Below, one piece after another: positions 25,870-34,074 of a stretch of 64,000 nucleotides of DNA. Below the pieces are notes generated by a model that did no database searches, had not been told where the DNA came from, and was given only the letters and a program-made list of their open reading frames with translations. The DNA comes from Alexandriicola marinus (GTDB lineage Bacteria; Pseudomonadota; Alphaproteobacteria; Rhodobacterales; Rhodobacteraceae), in contig NZ_RBVZ01000001.1 in NCBI RefSeq assembly GCF_004000435.1, positions 971,328-1,035,327 on the forward strand, given 5' to 3'. Numbering within the stretch: the stretch's first letter is position 1; each line of letters starts with the position of its first letter. A program made the position numbers and the translations under genes.

Positions 25870-25939
25870 GGCACGGGCGGGCCCGCGGGGGAGACATCCC
25901 CGAAGGTCCACCGGTTGGGGGAAACCCTGATCCCGTGCC
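25870..25939 (+). promoter_or_regulatory. Structured rpsB leader, candidate S2 autoregulatory element
   Basis: GGCACGGG (25870-25877) pairs perfectly with CCCGTGCC (25932-25939), closing a ~54-base interior. Inside are a GGGG/CCCC hairpin around AGACAT (25887-25901) and a GGG-GAAA-CCC hairpin with a GNRA tetraloop (25918-25927). The closed element ends 27 bases before the rpsB ATG. rpsB leaders in other proteobacteria bind S2 to repress rpsB-tsf, so autoregulation is the likely role, but homology was not tested. Confidence 0.5.
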
Positions 25940-25966
25940 GAGGCAGAAACCGGAAAGGAAATACGC

Positions 25967-26770
25967 ATGGCTCTTCCTGAGTTCAGCATGCGTCAGCTCT
26001 TGGAAGCTGGCGTTCACTTCGGCCACCAGACCGCACGCTGGAACCCCCGCATGTCCGAGTTCATCTACGGCTCGCGCAACGGGATTCATATCATGGACCT
26101 CACGCAGACCGTCCCGATGCTCGACGCCGCACTCAACGTGGTGCGCGAGACCGTCGCCAAGGGGGGCCGCGTTCTGTTCGTCGGCACCAAGCGTCAGGCC
26201 CAGGGGCCGATCCGCGATGCGGCCGAGCGCTCGGCACAATATTACATGAACCACCGCTGGCTGGGCGGCACGCTCACCAACTGGAAGACCGTGTCCCAGT
26301 CGATCAACCGTCTGCGCCAGATCGACGAAGCAGCCGAGAACGGCTTTGAAGGCCTGACCAAGAAAGAGCGTCTCGGCATGGAGCGCGAGCAGGCCAAACT
26401 GCAGGCCTCCCTCGGCGGTATCCGCGAGATGGGCGGCGTGCCGGACCTTCTGTTCGTGATCGACGTCAACAAGGAAGACCTGGCCATCGCCGAAGCCCGC
26501 AAGCTGGGCATTCCGGTCGTCGCCGTCGTCGACACCAACTGCTCGCCCGCCGGCGTGGATTACATCATCCCCGGCAATGACGACGCCAGCCGTGCCATCT
26601 CGCTGTATTGCGATCTGGCCGCACGCGCCGCGCTTGACGGTATGTCCGCACAGCTGGGCGCCGCAGGCGTCGACATGGGCGCCATGGAAGAGCTGGCCGA
26701 AGAAGAGCTGGCTAGCGAGGCGACCGCCGCCGCTGCCGCCGCCGAAGGCGAAACGGCCACCGCTGAATAA
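25967..26770 (+). CDS. rpsB: 30S ribosomal protein S2
   Basis: A 267-residue S2. The opening [22 protein letters not shown], here read from residues 8-29 in two parts, and [20 protein letters not shown] are universal S2 signatures. The C-terminal tail is acidic and alanine-rich ([20 protein letters not shown]). AAGGA stands nine bases before the ATG. It is first in the rpsB-tsf operon and sits behind a structured leader. Confidence 0.99.
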   Translation: MALPEFSMRQLLEAGVHFGHQTARWNPRMSEFIYGSRNGIHIMDLTQTVPMLDAALNVVRETVAKGGRVLFVGTKRQAQGPIRDAAERSAQYYMNHRWLGGTLTNWKTVSQSINRLRQIDEAAENGFEGLTKKERLGMEREQAKLQASLGGIREMGGVPDLLFVIDVNKEDLAIAEARKLGIPVVAVVDTNCSPAGVDYIIPGNDDASRAISLYCDLAARAALDGMSAQLGAAGVDMGAMEELAEEELASEATAAAAAAEGETATAE

Positions 26771-26861
26771 GCGGCCCAGCCGGGCATACGACGCTCATAT
26801 ATATTTCCCGACGGGGGCCTGCGGGTCCCCGCGGGTCACTTCCATTGACAGGAGACCGCTC

Positions 26862-27737
26862 ATGGCGATCACAGCGAGCATGGTGAAAGAACTGCGCGAA
26901 TCCACCGGCGCAGGCATGATGGACGCGAAAAAAGCGCTGACCGAAACCGATGGCGACATGGAAGCCGCGGTTGACTGGCTGCGCACCAAGGGCCTTGCGA
27001 AGGCTGCCAAGAAGTCGGGCCGCACCGCGGCCGAAGGTCTTGTGGCCGTTGCCGTTTCGGGCGGCACGGGCGTGGCCGTCGAGGTCAACTCCGAGACCGA
27101 CTTCGTGGGCAAGAACGAACAATTCCAGAAAATGGTCGGCGCCATCGCCAACACGGCGCTCGCCGCCGAGAATGTCGACGGCCTTCTGGGGATGGACGTG
27201 GACGGCAAGTCGGTCGCCGACACGCTGACCGCCGCCATCGCCACGATCGGCGAGAACATGACCTTGCGCCGCATGGAAAAGGTCGAGGGCGAAACTGTCG
27301 TCACCTATGTCCACAACGCGGTGAGCGACGGCATGGGCAAGATCGGCGTTCTGGTCGGGATGAACGGCGGCGACGAAGCCTTTGGTCGCCAGGTCGCGAT
27401 GCACATCGCTGCCGCCTCGCCGGCCGCGCTGTCCGAGGCAGAGCTTGATCCGGCGATCGTCGAGAAGGAAAAGCAGGTCCAGATGGACATCGCCCGCGAA
27501 TCCGGCAAGCCCGAGCAGGTCATCGAAAAGATGATCGAAGGCCGCATGAAGAAGTGGCTGGCCGAGAACACGCTGATGGGTCAGGCTTTCGTGATCAATC
27601 CCGACCTGACAGTGGCCCAGGCCGCCGAAGAGGCCGGCGCGACGATCACGGGTTTCGTGCGCCTTGCCGTCGGCGAGGGCATCGAGAAGGAAGAAGAGGA
27701 TTTCGCCGCCGAGGTCGCAAAGACACTCAAGGGCTGA
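26862..27737 (+). CDS. tsf: Elongation factor Ts
   Basis: A 291-residue EF-Ts, the guanine nucleotide exchange factor of EF-Tu. The N-terminal UBA-like domain has [19 protein letters not shown], and the core contains the [13 protein letters not shown] segment that contacts EF-Tu. AGGAG precedes the ATG at 26862. The in-frame ORF reaching back to 26577 overlaps rpsB and is a shadow. A strong terminator follows 23 bases after the stop. Confidence 0.98.
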   Translation: MAITASMVKELRESTGAGMMDAKKALTETDGDMEAAVDWLRTKGLAKAAKKSGRTAAEGLVAVAVSGGTGVAVEVNSETDFVGKNEQFQKMVGAIANTALAAENVDGLLGMDVDGKSVADTLTAAIATIGENMTLRRMEKVEGETVVTYVHNAVSDGMGKIGVLVGMNGGDEAFGRQVAMHIAAASPAALSEAELDPAIVEKEKQVQMDIARESGKPEQVIEKMIEGRMKKWLAENTLMGQAFVINPDLTVAQAAEEAGATITGFVRLAVGEGIEKEEEDFAAEVAKTLKG

Positions 27738-27760
27738 TCCACATTCAGACCTCAGTCGAA

Positions 27761-27788
27761 AAGCCGCCGGTTCGCCGGCGGCTTTTTT
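27761..27788 (+). terminator. rpsB-tsf intrinsic terminator
   Basis: AAGCCGCCGG (27761-27770) and CCGGCGGCTT (27775-27784) form a perfect ten-pair stem with a TTCG tetraloop, followed by a run of T. It ends the rpsB-tsf transcript. Confidence 0.95.
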
Positions 27789-27825
27789 CGTTTTGGCCAC
27801 TCTCTCACGCGATTTGGAGGAAGGG

Positions 27826-28010
27826 GGGCGACACCGCTCAGGAAGAAGAGGCGGTGCCGCCCTTGGGAGTTCCGACACCCGTATCAGGGGAAGGATGCCG
27901 AATTCTGCAAGCCCGGAGAACAATACTCTCCGACCCCGCCCAGCCGGGGGACAACCGGCTGTTTAGAGATGCGGGTCGAAGCGCCCTGTAATCTCAGAGA
28001 TACGACCCGC
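27826..28010. ncRNA. Hairpin array, possible structured RNA
   Basis: Four hairpins follow one another: GGGCG/CGCCC extended by CACCGC/GCGGTG (27826-27862); CGGAGA/TCTCCG (27914-27932); CAGCCGG/CCGGCTG (27941-27961); GCGGGTCG/CGACCCGC (27971-28010). All stems are perfect except one A-C mismatch in the first. No clear promoter or T-tract fixes the strand, so this remains a candidate. It does not show the signatures of RNase P, tmRNA, SRP RNA or a known 6S RNA. Confidence 0.3.
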
Positions 28011-28078
28011 TGTTCCCTGGCCTTAGGCCACCACTCACGGAACATGGTTAGCATGCCAAATGACGCTACGTCACAACA

Positions 28079-28094
28079 GTAGGGGAAACCCTAC
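28079..28094. promoter_or_regulatory. GTAGGG-GAAA-CCCTAC inverted repeat
   Basis: A six-base perfect dyad around GAAA. The symmetry and the CCCTA/TAGGG half-sites resemble binding sites of some alphaproteobacterial LuxR-type regulators, and the adjacent gene is a LuxR protein. It lies downstream of that gene, however, and as RNA it would be a GNRA hairpin. Confidence 0.3.
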
Positions 28095-28226
28095 CTCGTG
28101 AATAAAAGCGTCTTCTTACGCAACGTCAGACGAAATTTTCGGTCGCAGCGCACAATCAACGGGCGAATTGGCCTGAACTGTTCAGTCTCAAATCCCCAAT
28201 AAGGCCAAAGGTTTACGAATCAACAA

Positions 28227-28985
28227 CTAGAGGTCGAGGACGAACATCTGGTTGTAGAACGCGGCCTTGAGAACGGCCTGCGCCGTGGTGTCGACATCCA
28301 GCGCCTCCCGCGCCAGCCGCAGGTGCTTTTCCACGGTCGCAGGCGTCAGCCCGAGGATCATCGCCGTATCCTGGGTCGTCTTGCCGTCGCCCACGCATTC
28401 CAGAACCTCGCGCTGCCGTTTGGTCAGGTTGCGTGAGCCGAAATAGGGCAGGGTGAGCAATTTCAGATGGGCCACGTTGTTCATGACAAGGATATCCTTG
28501 CCATGTTCGGCCCAGACCTCGTCCACCTCGGCCTGCGACATGCCCTCACGGGCCGTCAGCGCCACCGCGCCCTTGTTGCGGGCCGAAATCGACCGGAAGC
28601 TGATCGAATAGCCCGCCGTCACGCCATACTTGCGATTGAAATCGATCACACGAAGTTCCGCCGGCGTGAACGCATCCGACGCCGCCATTTCGGCCATCCA
28701 TGACCAGCTGCACGCACCATCGTTCTCGAGGGCCCAATGTATCATGGGCGCGTGAAAATACAGACCGTCCTCGATGAAGGCTGTCATGTAGCTGGCGGTC
28801 TGGTTGGTCAGAAGGACCCAATCCTGAGGATCGCCAAGCGAACTTGTCGTGCGGTACCGCGTGAAGCCATAGATGATCCGGTCGAACCCGTAGCTTTGCA
28901 TCTGGTCAAGATGCGCCGCCCAGAGCGTCTCGACATCGGGTGAATTGGTCACGTGGTTCAGGTAATCAACAAGTGGCATGGACAT
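28227..28985 (-). CDS. LuxR-type autoinducer-domain regulator (solo)
   Basis: A 252-residue regulator with an N-terminal autoinducer-binding domain (~10-165) and a C-terminal LuxR HTH (LTKRQREVLECVGDGKTTQD, then TPATVEKHLRLAREAL). No luxI gene is within the window, so it is a solo here. In the pocket the usual Asp-Pro pair appears as HAP (78-80), which loses the aspartate that holds the acyl-homoserine lactone amide. I start at 28985 because GGAG lies ten bases upstream; a GTG at 29015 adds ten residues without a ribosome site. Confidence 0.85.
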   Translation of the reverse strand: MSMPLVDYLNHVTNSPDVETLWAAHLDQMQSYGFDRIIYGFTRYRTTSSLGDPQDWVLLTNQTASYMTAFIEDGLYFHAPMIHWALENDGACSWSWMAEMAASDAFTPAELRVIDFNRKYGVTAGYSISFRSISARNKGAVALTAREGMSQAEVDEVWAEHGKDILVMNNVAHLKLLTLPYFGSRNLTKRQREVLECVGDGKTTQDTAMILGLTPATVEKHLRLAREALDVDTTAQAVLKAAFYNQMFVLDL

Positions 28986-29201
28986 GGGAAATTCGCTCCG
29001 CGGGATTATGGCCACTGTCTAGCAATGTTTTTATTGCTTGGTCAAAAACAGAAAACCCGTCCAGTGCTTCCAGCCGGGCGGGCACGCGTCCGCGATGGCG
29101 CGCTGACATGGGCGATCTGGTCTGAAGATGATGGACCAAGTTATTGAATGCTGGGGGCAATAGTGAACAAGCGACCAGTTTTCCACAATCCAAGTCTTTA
29201 A

Positions 29202-29217
29202 CATAATACTGATTATG
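29202..29217. promoter_or_regulatory. CATAAT/ATTATG dyad downstream of the M24 gene
   Basis: CATAAT (29202-29207) and ATTATG (29212-29217) form a perfect six-base inverted repeat with a four-base spacer. It lies ten bases beyond the stop of the M24 gene and about 220 bases upstream of the LuxR start. It may be an operator or a weak transcript-end hairpin. Confidence 0.25.
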
Positions 29218-29226
29218 CGAATTACA

Positions 29227-30414
29227 CTATAGCTTGACGGTGAGCCCCCCAGGAGTATTGCACAGCTTCTCCACGCCGGTTTCGGTGATCAGGATCGGCT
29301 CCGTGATCTCAATCCCCCCGTCGTCCAGCCACAGCCCCGGCATCAGGTGGAACGTCATTCCCGGCAAAAGCTCGGTCCTGTCGCCCTTGCGGAACGACAT
29401 GGTCCGTTCGCCCCAGTCCGGCGGATAGCTGATCCCGATCGGATAGCCGCAGCGATTGTCCTTGATATAGCCATGCGCCTCGAGCGCCTTGTTGAAGGCA
29501 TTGGCGACATCCTCGCAGCGATTGCCGGGCCTGGCCTGCTCAAGCGCTGCATCCTTCGCCTCCTCTACCGCCTTTGTGGCGTCGAGATACTTCTGAGGCG
29601 GCTTGCCAAGGAACAGCGTGCGAGACTGCGGGCATTGATAGCGACGATGCGCGCCCGCAATCTCGAAGAACGTGGTTTCGCCGGTTCTCAGCGGCGTGTC
29701 ATCCCATGTCAGATGCGGCGCCGTGGCATCAAGGCCCGAGGGCGCCATCGGCACGATCGCGGGATAGTCGCCCCAATGCCCGCCGACGCCGGTAATGCCG
29801 GTGTGATAGATCTCGGCGACCAGCTGGTGCTTGGGCATGCCCGGCTCGGCCAGTTCGACGATCCGGGCATGCATCGCCTCGACGATGGATGCGGCGCGGC
29901 GCATGTAGGTCAGTTCGGTTTCCGATTTCACGGCCCGCTGCCAGTTCACCAGCCCCGTTGCATCGATCAGATCGGCCTTCGTCAACAACTTCAGGAGCGT
30001 CGCGTAAGCCTTTCCACTGAAATAATAATTGTCCAGCTCAATGCCGATGCGCGCCTGACCCCAGCCCATGGCATCCAGGATGCGGGCCATGTCTTCCATC
30101 GGGTGTTTGTCGGGGTTCTGAACGTAGGTGTCTTCATAGCCGAAGATGTTGTCGTCTTCCATGAACACCGTTCTCAGGGCGCCGGCCACGTCGATGCCAC
30201 GACCCCACCAGATCGGCTCGCCCTCCATGCCGAGGATGACGGCCTGATGCACATAGAACGACCAGCCGTCATAGCCCGAGATCCAGGACATGTTCGACGG
30301 GTCCGAGATGATCAGAACCTCGATCCCCGCGGCCTCCATCGCGGCACGGGTCTTTTCGATCCGGTCCCAGTATTCGGCATCGGGGAAGGATGGGCTTGTG
30401 CGGGTTGATGGCAT
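29227..30414 (-). CDS. M24-fold hydrolase, ectoine hydrolase (DoeA)/creatinase type
   Basis: A 395-residue protein with a creatinase N-terminal domain (~15-165) and a pita-bread M24 domain (~170-390). The segment EPIWWGRGIDVAGALRTVF and the LDNYYFSGKAY run resemble ectoine hydrolase DoeA. The five metal ligands of aminopeptidase P are largely lost: the aspartate pair region reads FFEIAG and YQCPQSRTLF, and the GMTFHLMPGLW segment has methionine for the usual glutamate. This fits metal-free creatinase-like hydrolases rather than a peptidase. No other ectoine genes adjoin it, so substrate assignment is tentative. Confidence 0.75.
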   Translation of the reverse strand: MPSTRTSPSFPDAEYWDRIEKTRAAMEAAGIEVLIISDPSNMSWISGYDGWSFYVHQAVILGMEGEPIWWGRGIDVAGALRTVFMEDDNIFGYEDTYVQNPDKHPMEDMARILDAMGWGQARIGIELDNYYFSGKAYATLLKLLTKADLIDATGLVNWQRAVKSETELTYMRRAASIVEAMHARIVELAEPGMPKHQLVAEIYHTGITGVGGHWGDYPAIVPMAPSGLDATAPHLTWDDTPLRTGETTFFEIAGAHRRYQCPQSRTLFLGKPPQKYLDATKAVEEAKDAALEQARPGNRCEDVANAFNKALEAHGYIKDNRCGYPIGISYPPDWGERTMSFRKGDRTELLPGMTFHLMPGLWLDDGGIEITEPILITETGVEKLCNTPGGLTVKL

Positions 30415-30491
30415 GGGGCCTCCGGAATTGATCTTGGGGCAGGCTCACCAAAGAGCCCGGCCGCTTCAACCCCAAAAACGACGATGGCGCC

Positions 30492-31190
30492 CTACCCCAG
30501 CGCGTATCCCGCGCCGCGCACGGTGCGCACCGGATCGCCCCCGCCGTCGCGCGTCAGAACCTTGCGCAGACGCCCGACATGCACGTCGACCGTTCTGGTA
30601 TCGACATAGACGTCACGCCCCCAGACCCGGTCAAGCAGCTGGTCCCGGGTCCAGACACGGCCCGGCTTTTCCATGAAGGTCGCCAGAAGCCGGAATTCCG
30701 TGGGCCCCAGCTTCAGTGGCCGTTCCGCCCGGCTTGCGCGGTGCGTTTCGGTGTCGAGGAGGATATCCTCGTAGACGAGCACCTGCCCCACGCTGGCGGG
30801 CCTGACACGCCGCAGCTGGCTCCGGACGCGGGCCATCAACTCGCTCACCGAATAGGGTTTGACGACGTAGTCATCGGCCCCTGTTTCAAGCCCGCGCACG
30901 CGATCGACCTCTTCGGACCGGGCCGACAGCATGATGATCGCGATGCCGCGGGTTTCGGGCCGCATTTTCAACTGGCGGCAGACTTCGATGCCCGAGACGC
31001 GCGGCAGCATCCAGTCCAGAACGATCACGTCGGGCGGATCCTCGTCGACCATCATCAACCCCTCTTCGCCATTGGCGGCACCCGTGGTGCGAAAGCCTTC
31101 GGCCTCGAGGTTGTAGCACAGCACCTCGCGCTGCGCGGGTTCGTCCTCGACGATCAGGACGTGTGGCTGGCTCTGGTTGTCTGTGGTCAT
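30492..31190 (-). CDS. phoB: Phosphate regulon response regulator
   Basis: A 232-residue OmpR-family regulator. The receiver has the acidic pair in VLIVEDEPAQ (11-20), the phosphorylated D59 in VIVLDWMLP, and K in VVKPYS. The C-terminal winged helix shows LKLGPTEFRLLATFMEKPGR and RTVDVHVGRLRKVL. It activates phosphate-starvation genes by binding Pho boxes such as those upstream of pstS. The start overlaps the phoU stop by four bases; it is the last gene of the pst operon, with phoR upstream of pstS. Confidence 0.97.
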   Translation of the reverse strand: MTTDNQSQPHVLIVEDEPAQREVLCYNLEAEGFRTTGAANGEEGLMMVDEDPPDVIVLDWMLPRVSGIEVCRQLKMRPETRGIAIIMLSARSEEVDRVRGLETGADDYVVKPYSVSELMARVRSQLRRVRPASVGQVLVYEDILLDTETHRASRAERPLKLGPTEFRLLATFMEKPGRVWTRDQLLDRVWGRDVYVDTRTVDVHVGRLRKVLTRDGGGDPVRTVRGAGYALG

Positions 31191-31897
31191 TTTCTTGGCG
31201 CGGCAAAGGCCGTTCTGTCCTTCTTCGGGCGATCGTCGTCGGGCAAGGTGCCGGTCGTCAGATAGACCACCTGCTCCGCCATGTTCGTGACCAGATCGCC
31301 CATGCGTTCGATGTTCTTGGCGATGAAATGCAGATGCATGCAGGCGGTGATGTTGCGCGGGTCTTCCATCATGTGGGTCAGGAATTCGCGGAACATGGCG
31401 TTATAGAGCTGATCGACATCCTCGTCGCGCAGGATCACCTGTTCGGCCCGCTCCGCATCCCGCGCGATAAAGGCATCGAGCGTGTCTTTGAGCATGGATT
31501 GCACATCCATGGCCATCCGCCGCAGCGAGGTGTTGGTGCCGGGGATCTGCCCCAGTTCGGCCAGAACCGTCGTGCGCTTGGCGATGTTCTTGGCGTAATC
31601 GCCCACCCGCTCCAGCGACCCCGACAGCTTGATCACCGCAAGGATGATCCGCAGATCCTTTGACACCGGCGCGCGCAGCGCGATGACGCGGGCGCATTCC
31701 TCGTTGATCCGCTCTTCCAGATCGTCGATGACGGCGTCTTCGCGGCGCACCTTTTCGGCAAGCTCCACGTCGCGGGTATCGAGGGAGCGGGTGCCTTCGA
31801 GGATCGCGGATTCCACGAGGCCGCCCATCCGGATGATCATCGCCTGGATCGCCTCGAGATCGCGGTCATAGGCCGATGCGATATGCTGTTCGTTCAT
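31187..31897 (-). CDS. phoU: Phosphate signalling protein PhoU
   Basis: A 236-residue all-helical protein with two PhoU repeats; the marks are FDRDLEAIQAMIIRMGGLVE-like YDRDLEAIQAMIIRMG at the start and MEDPRNITACMHLHFIAKNI near the end, where metal-binding residues cluster. It connects the Pst transporter with PhoR and damps PhoB activation when phosphate is plentiful. It lies 12 bases after pstB and overlaps phoB. Confidence 0.97.
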   Translation of the reverse strand: MNEQHIASAYDRDLEAIQAMIIRMGGLVESAILEGTRSLDTRDVELAEKVRREDAVIDDLEERINEECARVIALRAPVSKDLRIILAVIKLSGSLERVGDYAKNIAKRTTVLAELGQIPGTNTSLRRMAMDVQSMLKDTLDAFIARDAERAEQVILRDEDVDQLYNAMFREFLTHMMEDPRNITACMHLHFIAKNIERMGDLVTNMAEQVVYLTTGTLPDDDRPKKDRTAFAAPRK

Positions 31898-31909
31898 GTT
31901 GGCGGTTCC

Positions 31910-32707
31910 TTAGCCGATGCGGCCGGAAATATAGCTTTCCGTTCGCGGATCGCTTGGATTGGTGAAGATGGTCCCGGTCTCGTCGTATTCCACGAGGTTG
32001 CCGAGGTGAAAGAAGGCGGTCATCTGGCTGACGCGGGCCGCCTGCTGCATCGAATGGGTGACGATGACCACCGAATAGCTCTGGCGCAGCTCGTCGATCA
32101 GCTCCTCAACCTGTGCCGTGGCGATCGGGTCGAGCGCTGAACAGGGCTCGTCCATCAGCAGGACCTCGGGCTCGGTTGCGACAGCGCGCGCGATGCAAAG
32201 CCGCTGCTGCTGGCCGCCCGACAGGCCGGTCCCCGGTTCCTGAAGGCGATCCTTGGCCTCGTTCCAGAGCGCCGCGCGGCGCAGAGCGCGTTCGACGATC
32301 TCGTCCAGTTCGGCCTTGTTGCGGGCCAGCCCGTGGATCTTGGGCCCATAGGCCACGTTGTCATAGATCGACTTGGGGAACGGGTTCGGTTTCTGGAACA
32401 CCATGCCCACCTTGGCGCGCAGCTGGACCGGATCGACCCGCTTGTCATAGATGTCCTCACCATCGATCCGGATATCTCCCTCGACCCGGGCGACAGAAAT
32501 CGTGTCGTTCATCCGGTTCAGGCAGCGCAGGAAGGTCGACTTGCCGCAGCCCGACGGGCCGATGAAGGCCGTGACCGTCTTGTCCGCGATCTCGACATTG
32601 ACGTCCTTGATGGCGTGGTTGTCGCCATAATAGACCTGAACGCCATTCGCTGAGATCTTCGTTTCATTCATGTCCACGGCTCTTTCGATTAATCTGAGGT
32701 CATCCAT
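31910..32707 (-). CDS. pstB: Phosphate ABC transporter ATPase
   Basis: A 265-residue ABC ATPase of the Pst phosphate importer. Walker A is GPSGCGKST, the Q-loop is [20 protein letters not shown], a PstB hallmark, the signature [14 protein letters not shown], and Walker [13 protein letters not shown]. The ATG at 32705-32707 has a strong GGAGG seven bases upstream, which I prefer over the internal ATG at 32671. It is cotranscribed between pstA and phoU. Confidence 0.98.
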   Translation of the reverse strand: MDDLRLIERAVDMNETKISANGVQVYYGDNHAIKDVNVEIADKTVTAFIGPSGCGKSTFLRCLNRMNDTISVARVEGDIRIDGEDIYDKRVDPVQLRAKVGMVFQKPNPFPKSIYDNVAYGPKIHGLARNKAELDEIVERALRRAALWNEAKDRLQEPGTGLSGGQQQRLCIARAVATEPEVLLMDEPCSALDPIATAQVEELIDELRQSYSVVIVTHSMQQAARVSQMTAFFHLGNLVEYDETGTIFTNPSDPRTESYISGRIG

Positions 32708-32718
32708 TTGCTGCCCTC

Positions 32719-34074
32719 CTACCAGCGGCGTTCGAACCGGCGGCGCAGCAGGATCGCCAGAAGGTTCATCGACATCAGGAACACCAGCAGGACGATGATA
32801 CCGCCCCATGCGCGTTCGTAATAGGCGGGATCGGCCCGTTTGGCCCATTCGTAGATTTGCGCGGGCATCGCCGAGTTCGGATCGAGGAACCCTTCGGCCA
32901 CGCCAGCGGGATAGTTCGACGCGATAAAGCCCACCATGCCGATCAACAGAAGCGGGGCCGTTTCCCCAAGCGCCTGTGCCAGACCGATGATCGTGCCCGT
33001 CAGGATGCCGGGCATCGCCAGCGGTAGGACGTGGTGGAACACCGTCTGCATCTTCGAGGCGCCGACACCCAGCGCGGCCTCGCGGATCGAGGGCGGCACC
33101 GATTTCAGCGACGCGCGGGTCGAGATGATGATCGTGGGCAGCGTCATCAGCGTGAGAACCAGACCGCCGACCAGCGGCGCCGATTGCGGCAGATGCATCA
33201 CCTGGATGAAGATCGCGAGGCCGAGAATACCAAAGACGATCGACGGCACCGCCGCGAGGTTCGAGATATTCACCTCGATGAAATCGGTGAACCTGTTCTG
33301 CGGTGCGAATTCCTCGAGATAGATCGAGGCCGCGACGCCGATCGGGAGCGACAGGAACAGGACCACCAGCATCATGAAGAACGACCCGATCATCGACACG
33401 CCGATCCCCGCCGATTCCGGCCGGCTTTCCGAGGCGTCGGATCCGGTTATGAAATCGAGGTTGAATCGCCGTTCGACATGGCCGCTTTCGGCCAGCTGAT
33501 CGAGGATATCGAGGTGCGGCGGGCCGAGGTTGCGGTCACGCGCAAGGCTTTCGCGGGTGACGCGGCCCTTGAAATAGCCATCTGCCCGCGACGAGGTCAA
33601 AAGCTCGAACGTCACCGTCTGTCCGATGAGGGACGGATCGTCGAGGACGGCATCACGTAGAACCGCCGGTGCCGACTGGCTTAGCATCAGGATCAGCGCG
33701 GGCGGCGGCAGGGGCGTCTCGATCCGCTGCTCTTCCAGAAGCGACACCAGCGCCTGTCCGATCAGCGGCTGATAGCCAAAGGTCGTGACCTTCGCGATCT
33801 CGTCGCGGTCGCCGGTGCCGTTGGGGTCAAGCGCATTGGCCTCCAGCGTGACGTCCAGCGTCATGTAGGTCTGGGTAAAGGCCGGAACGCCGCGCACGAC
33901 GATCGTGGCCAGAAGGATCACGAGGAAGGTGGCCGCAATCGCGATAGCCGCGATCCCATAGGCACGGAACCGTGCCTCGGCCCTGTTGCGGGCGCGCGTG
34001 CGTTCATCCTCGACAAGGATGGATTTCGTGGGCTTGCCCGCCGGGGCCGCGTCAAGCGGTGTCGTGTCGGTCAT
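32719..34074 (-). CDS. pstA: Phosphate ABC transporter permease PstA, long form
   Basis: A 451-residue inner-membrane permease, longer than the ~280-300 residues of enteric PstA. The extra part is an N-terminal extension with one membrane helix ([20 protein letters not shown]) and a periplasmic region, matching the DUF3333 domain found in alphaproteobacterial PstA. The permease core starts near residue 230 and contains the EAA loop [20 protein letters not shown]. Its ATG overlaps the pstC stop by four bases. Confidence 0.96.
   Translation of the reverse strand: MTDTTPLDAAPAGKPTKSILVEDERTRARNRAEARFRAYGIAAIAIAATFLVILLATIVVRGVPAFTQTYMTLDVTLEANALDPNGTGDRDEIAKVTTFGYQPLIGQALVSLLEEQRIETPLPPPALILMLSQSAPAVLRDAVLDDPSLIGQTVTFELLTSSRADGYFKGRVTRESLARDRNLGPPHLDILDQLAESGHVERRFNLDFITGSDASESRPESAGIGVSMIGSFFMMLVVLFLSLPIGVAASIYLEEFAPQNRFTDFIEVNISNLAAVPSIVFGILGLAIFIQVMHLPQSAPLVGGLVLTLMTLPTIIISTRASLKSVPPSIREAALGVGASKMQTVFHHVLPLAMPGILTGTIIGLAQALGETAPLLLIGMVGFIASNYPAGVAEGFLDPNSAMPAQIYEWAKRADPAYYERAWGGIIVLLVFLMSMNLLAILLRRRFERRW

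Larger units (their letters stand above)
27738..28226. other. 489-base gene-free region with several perfect hairpins
   Basis: This convergent gap between tsf and the LuxR gene carries, after the tsf terminator, at least five inverted repeats: 27826-27862, 27914-27932, 27941-27961, 27971-28010 and 28079-28094. A short palindrome CTGAACTGTTCAG lies at 28173-28185. Base composition falls toward the LuxR end. No ORF with coding character is seen. It could hold a structured RNA on either strand or the remains of one. Confidence 0.6.

Noticed and set aside
27554-27991. Plus-strand frame extending from tsf into the hairpin region
   Set aside because: It starts inside tsf in another frame and reads through the tsf terminator.
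28173-28185. CTGAACTGTTCAG as a lux box
   Set aside because: Too short and different from the 18-20 base lux-box consensus, and it lies downstream of the LuxR gene rather than before a promoter.
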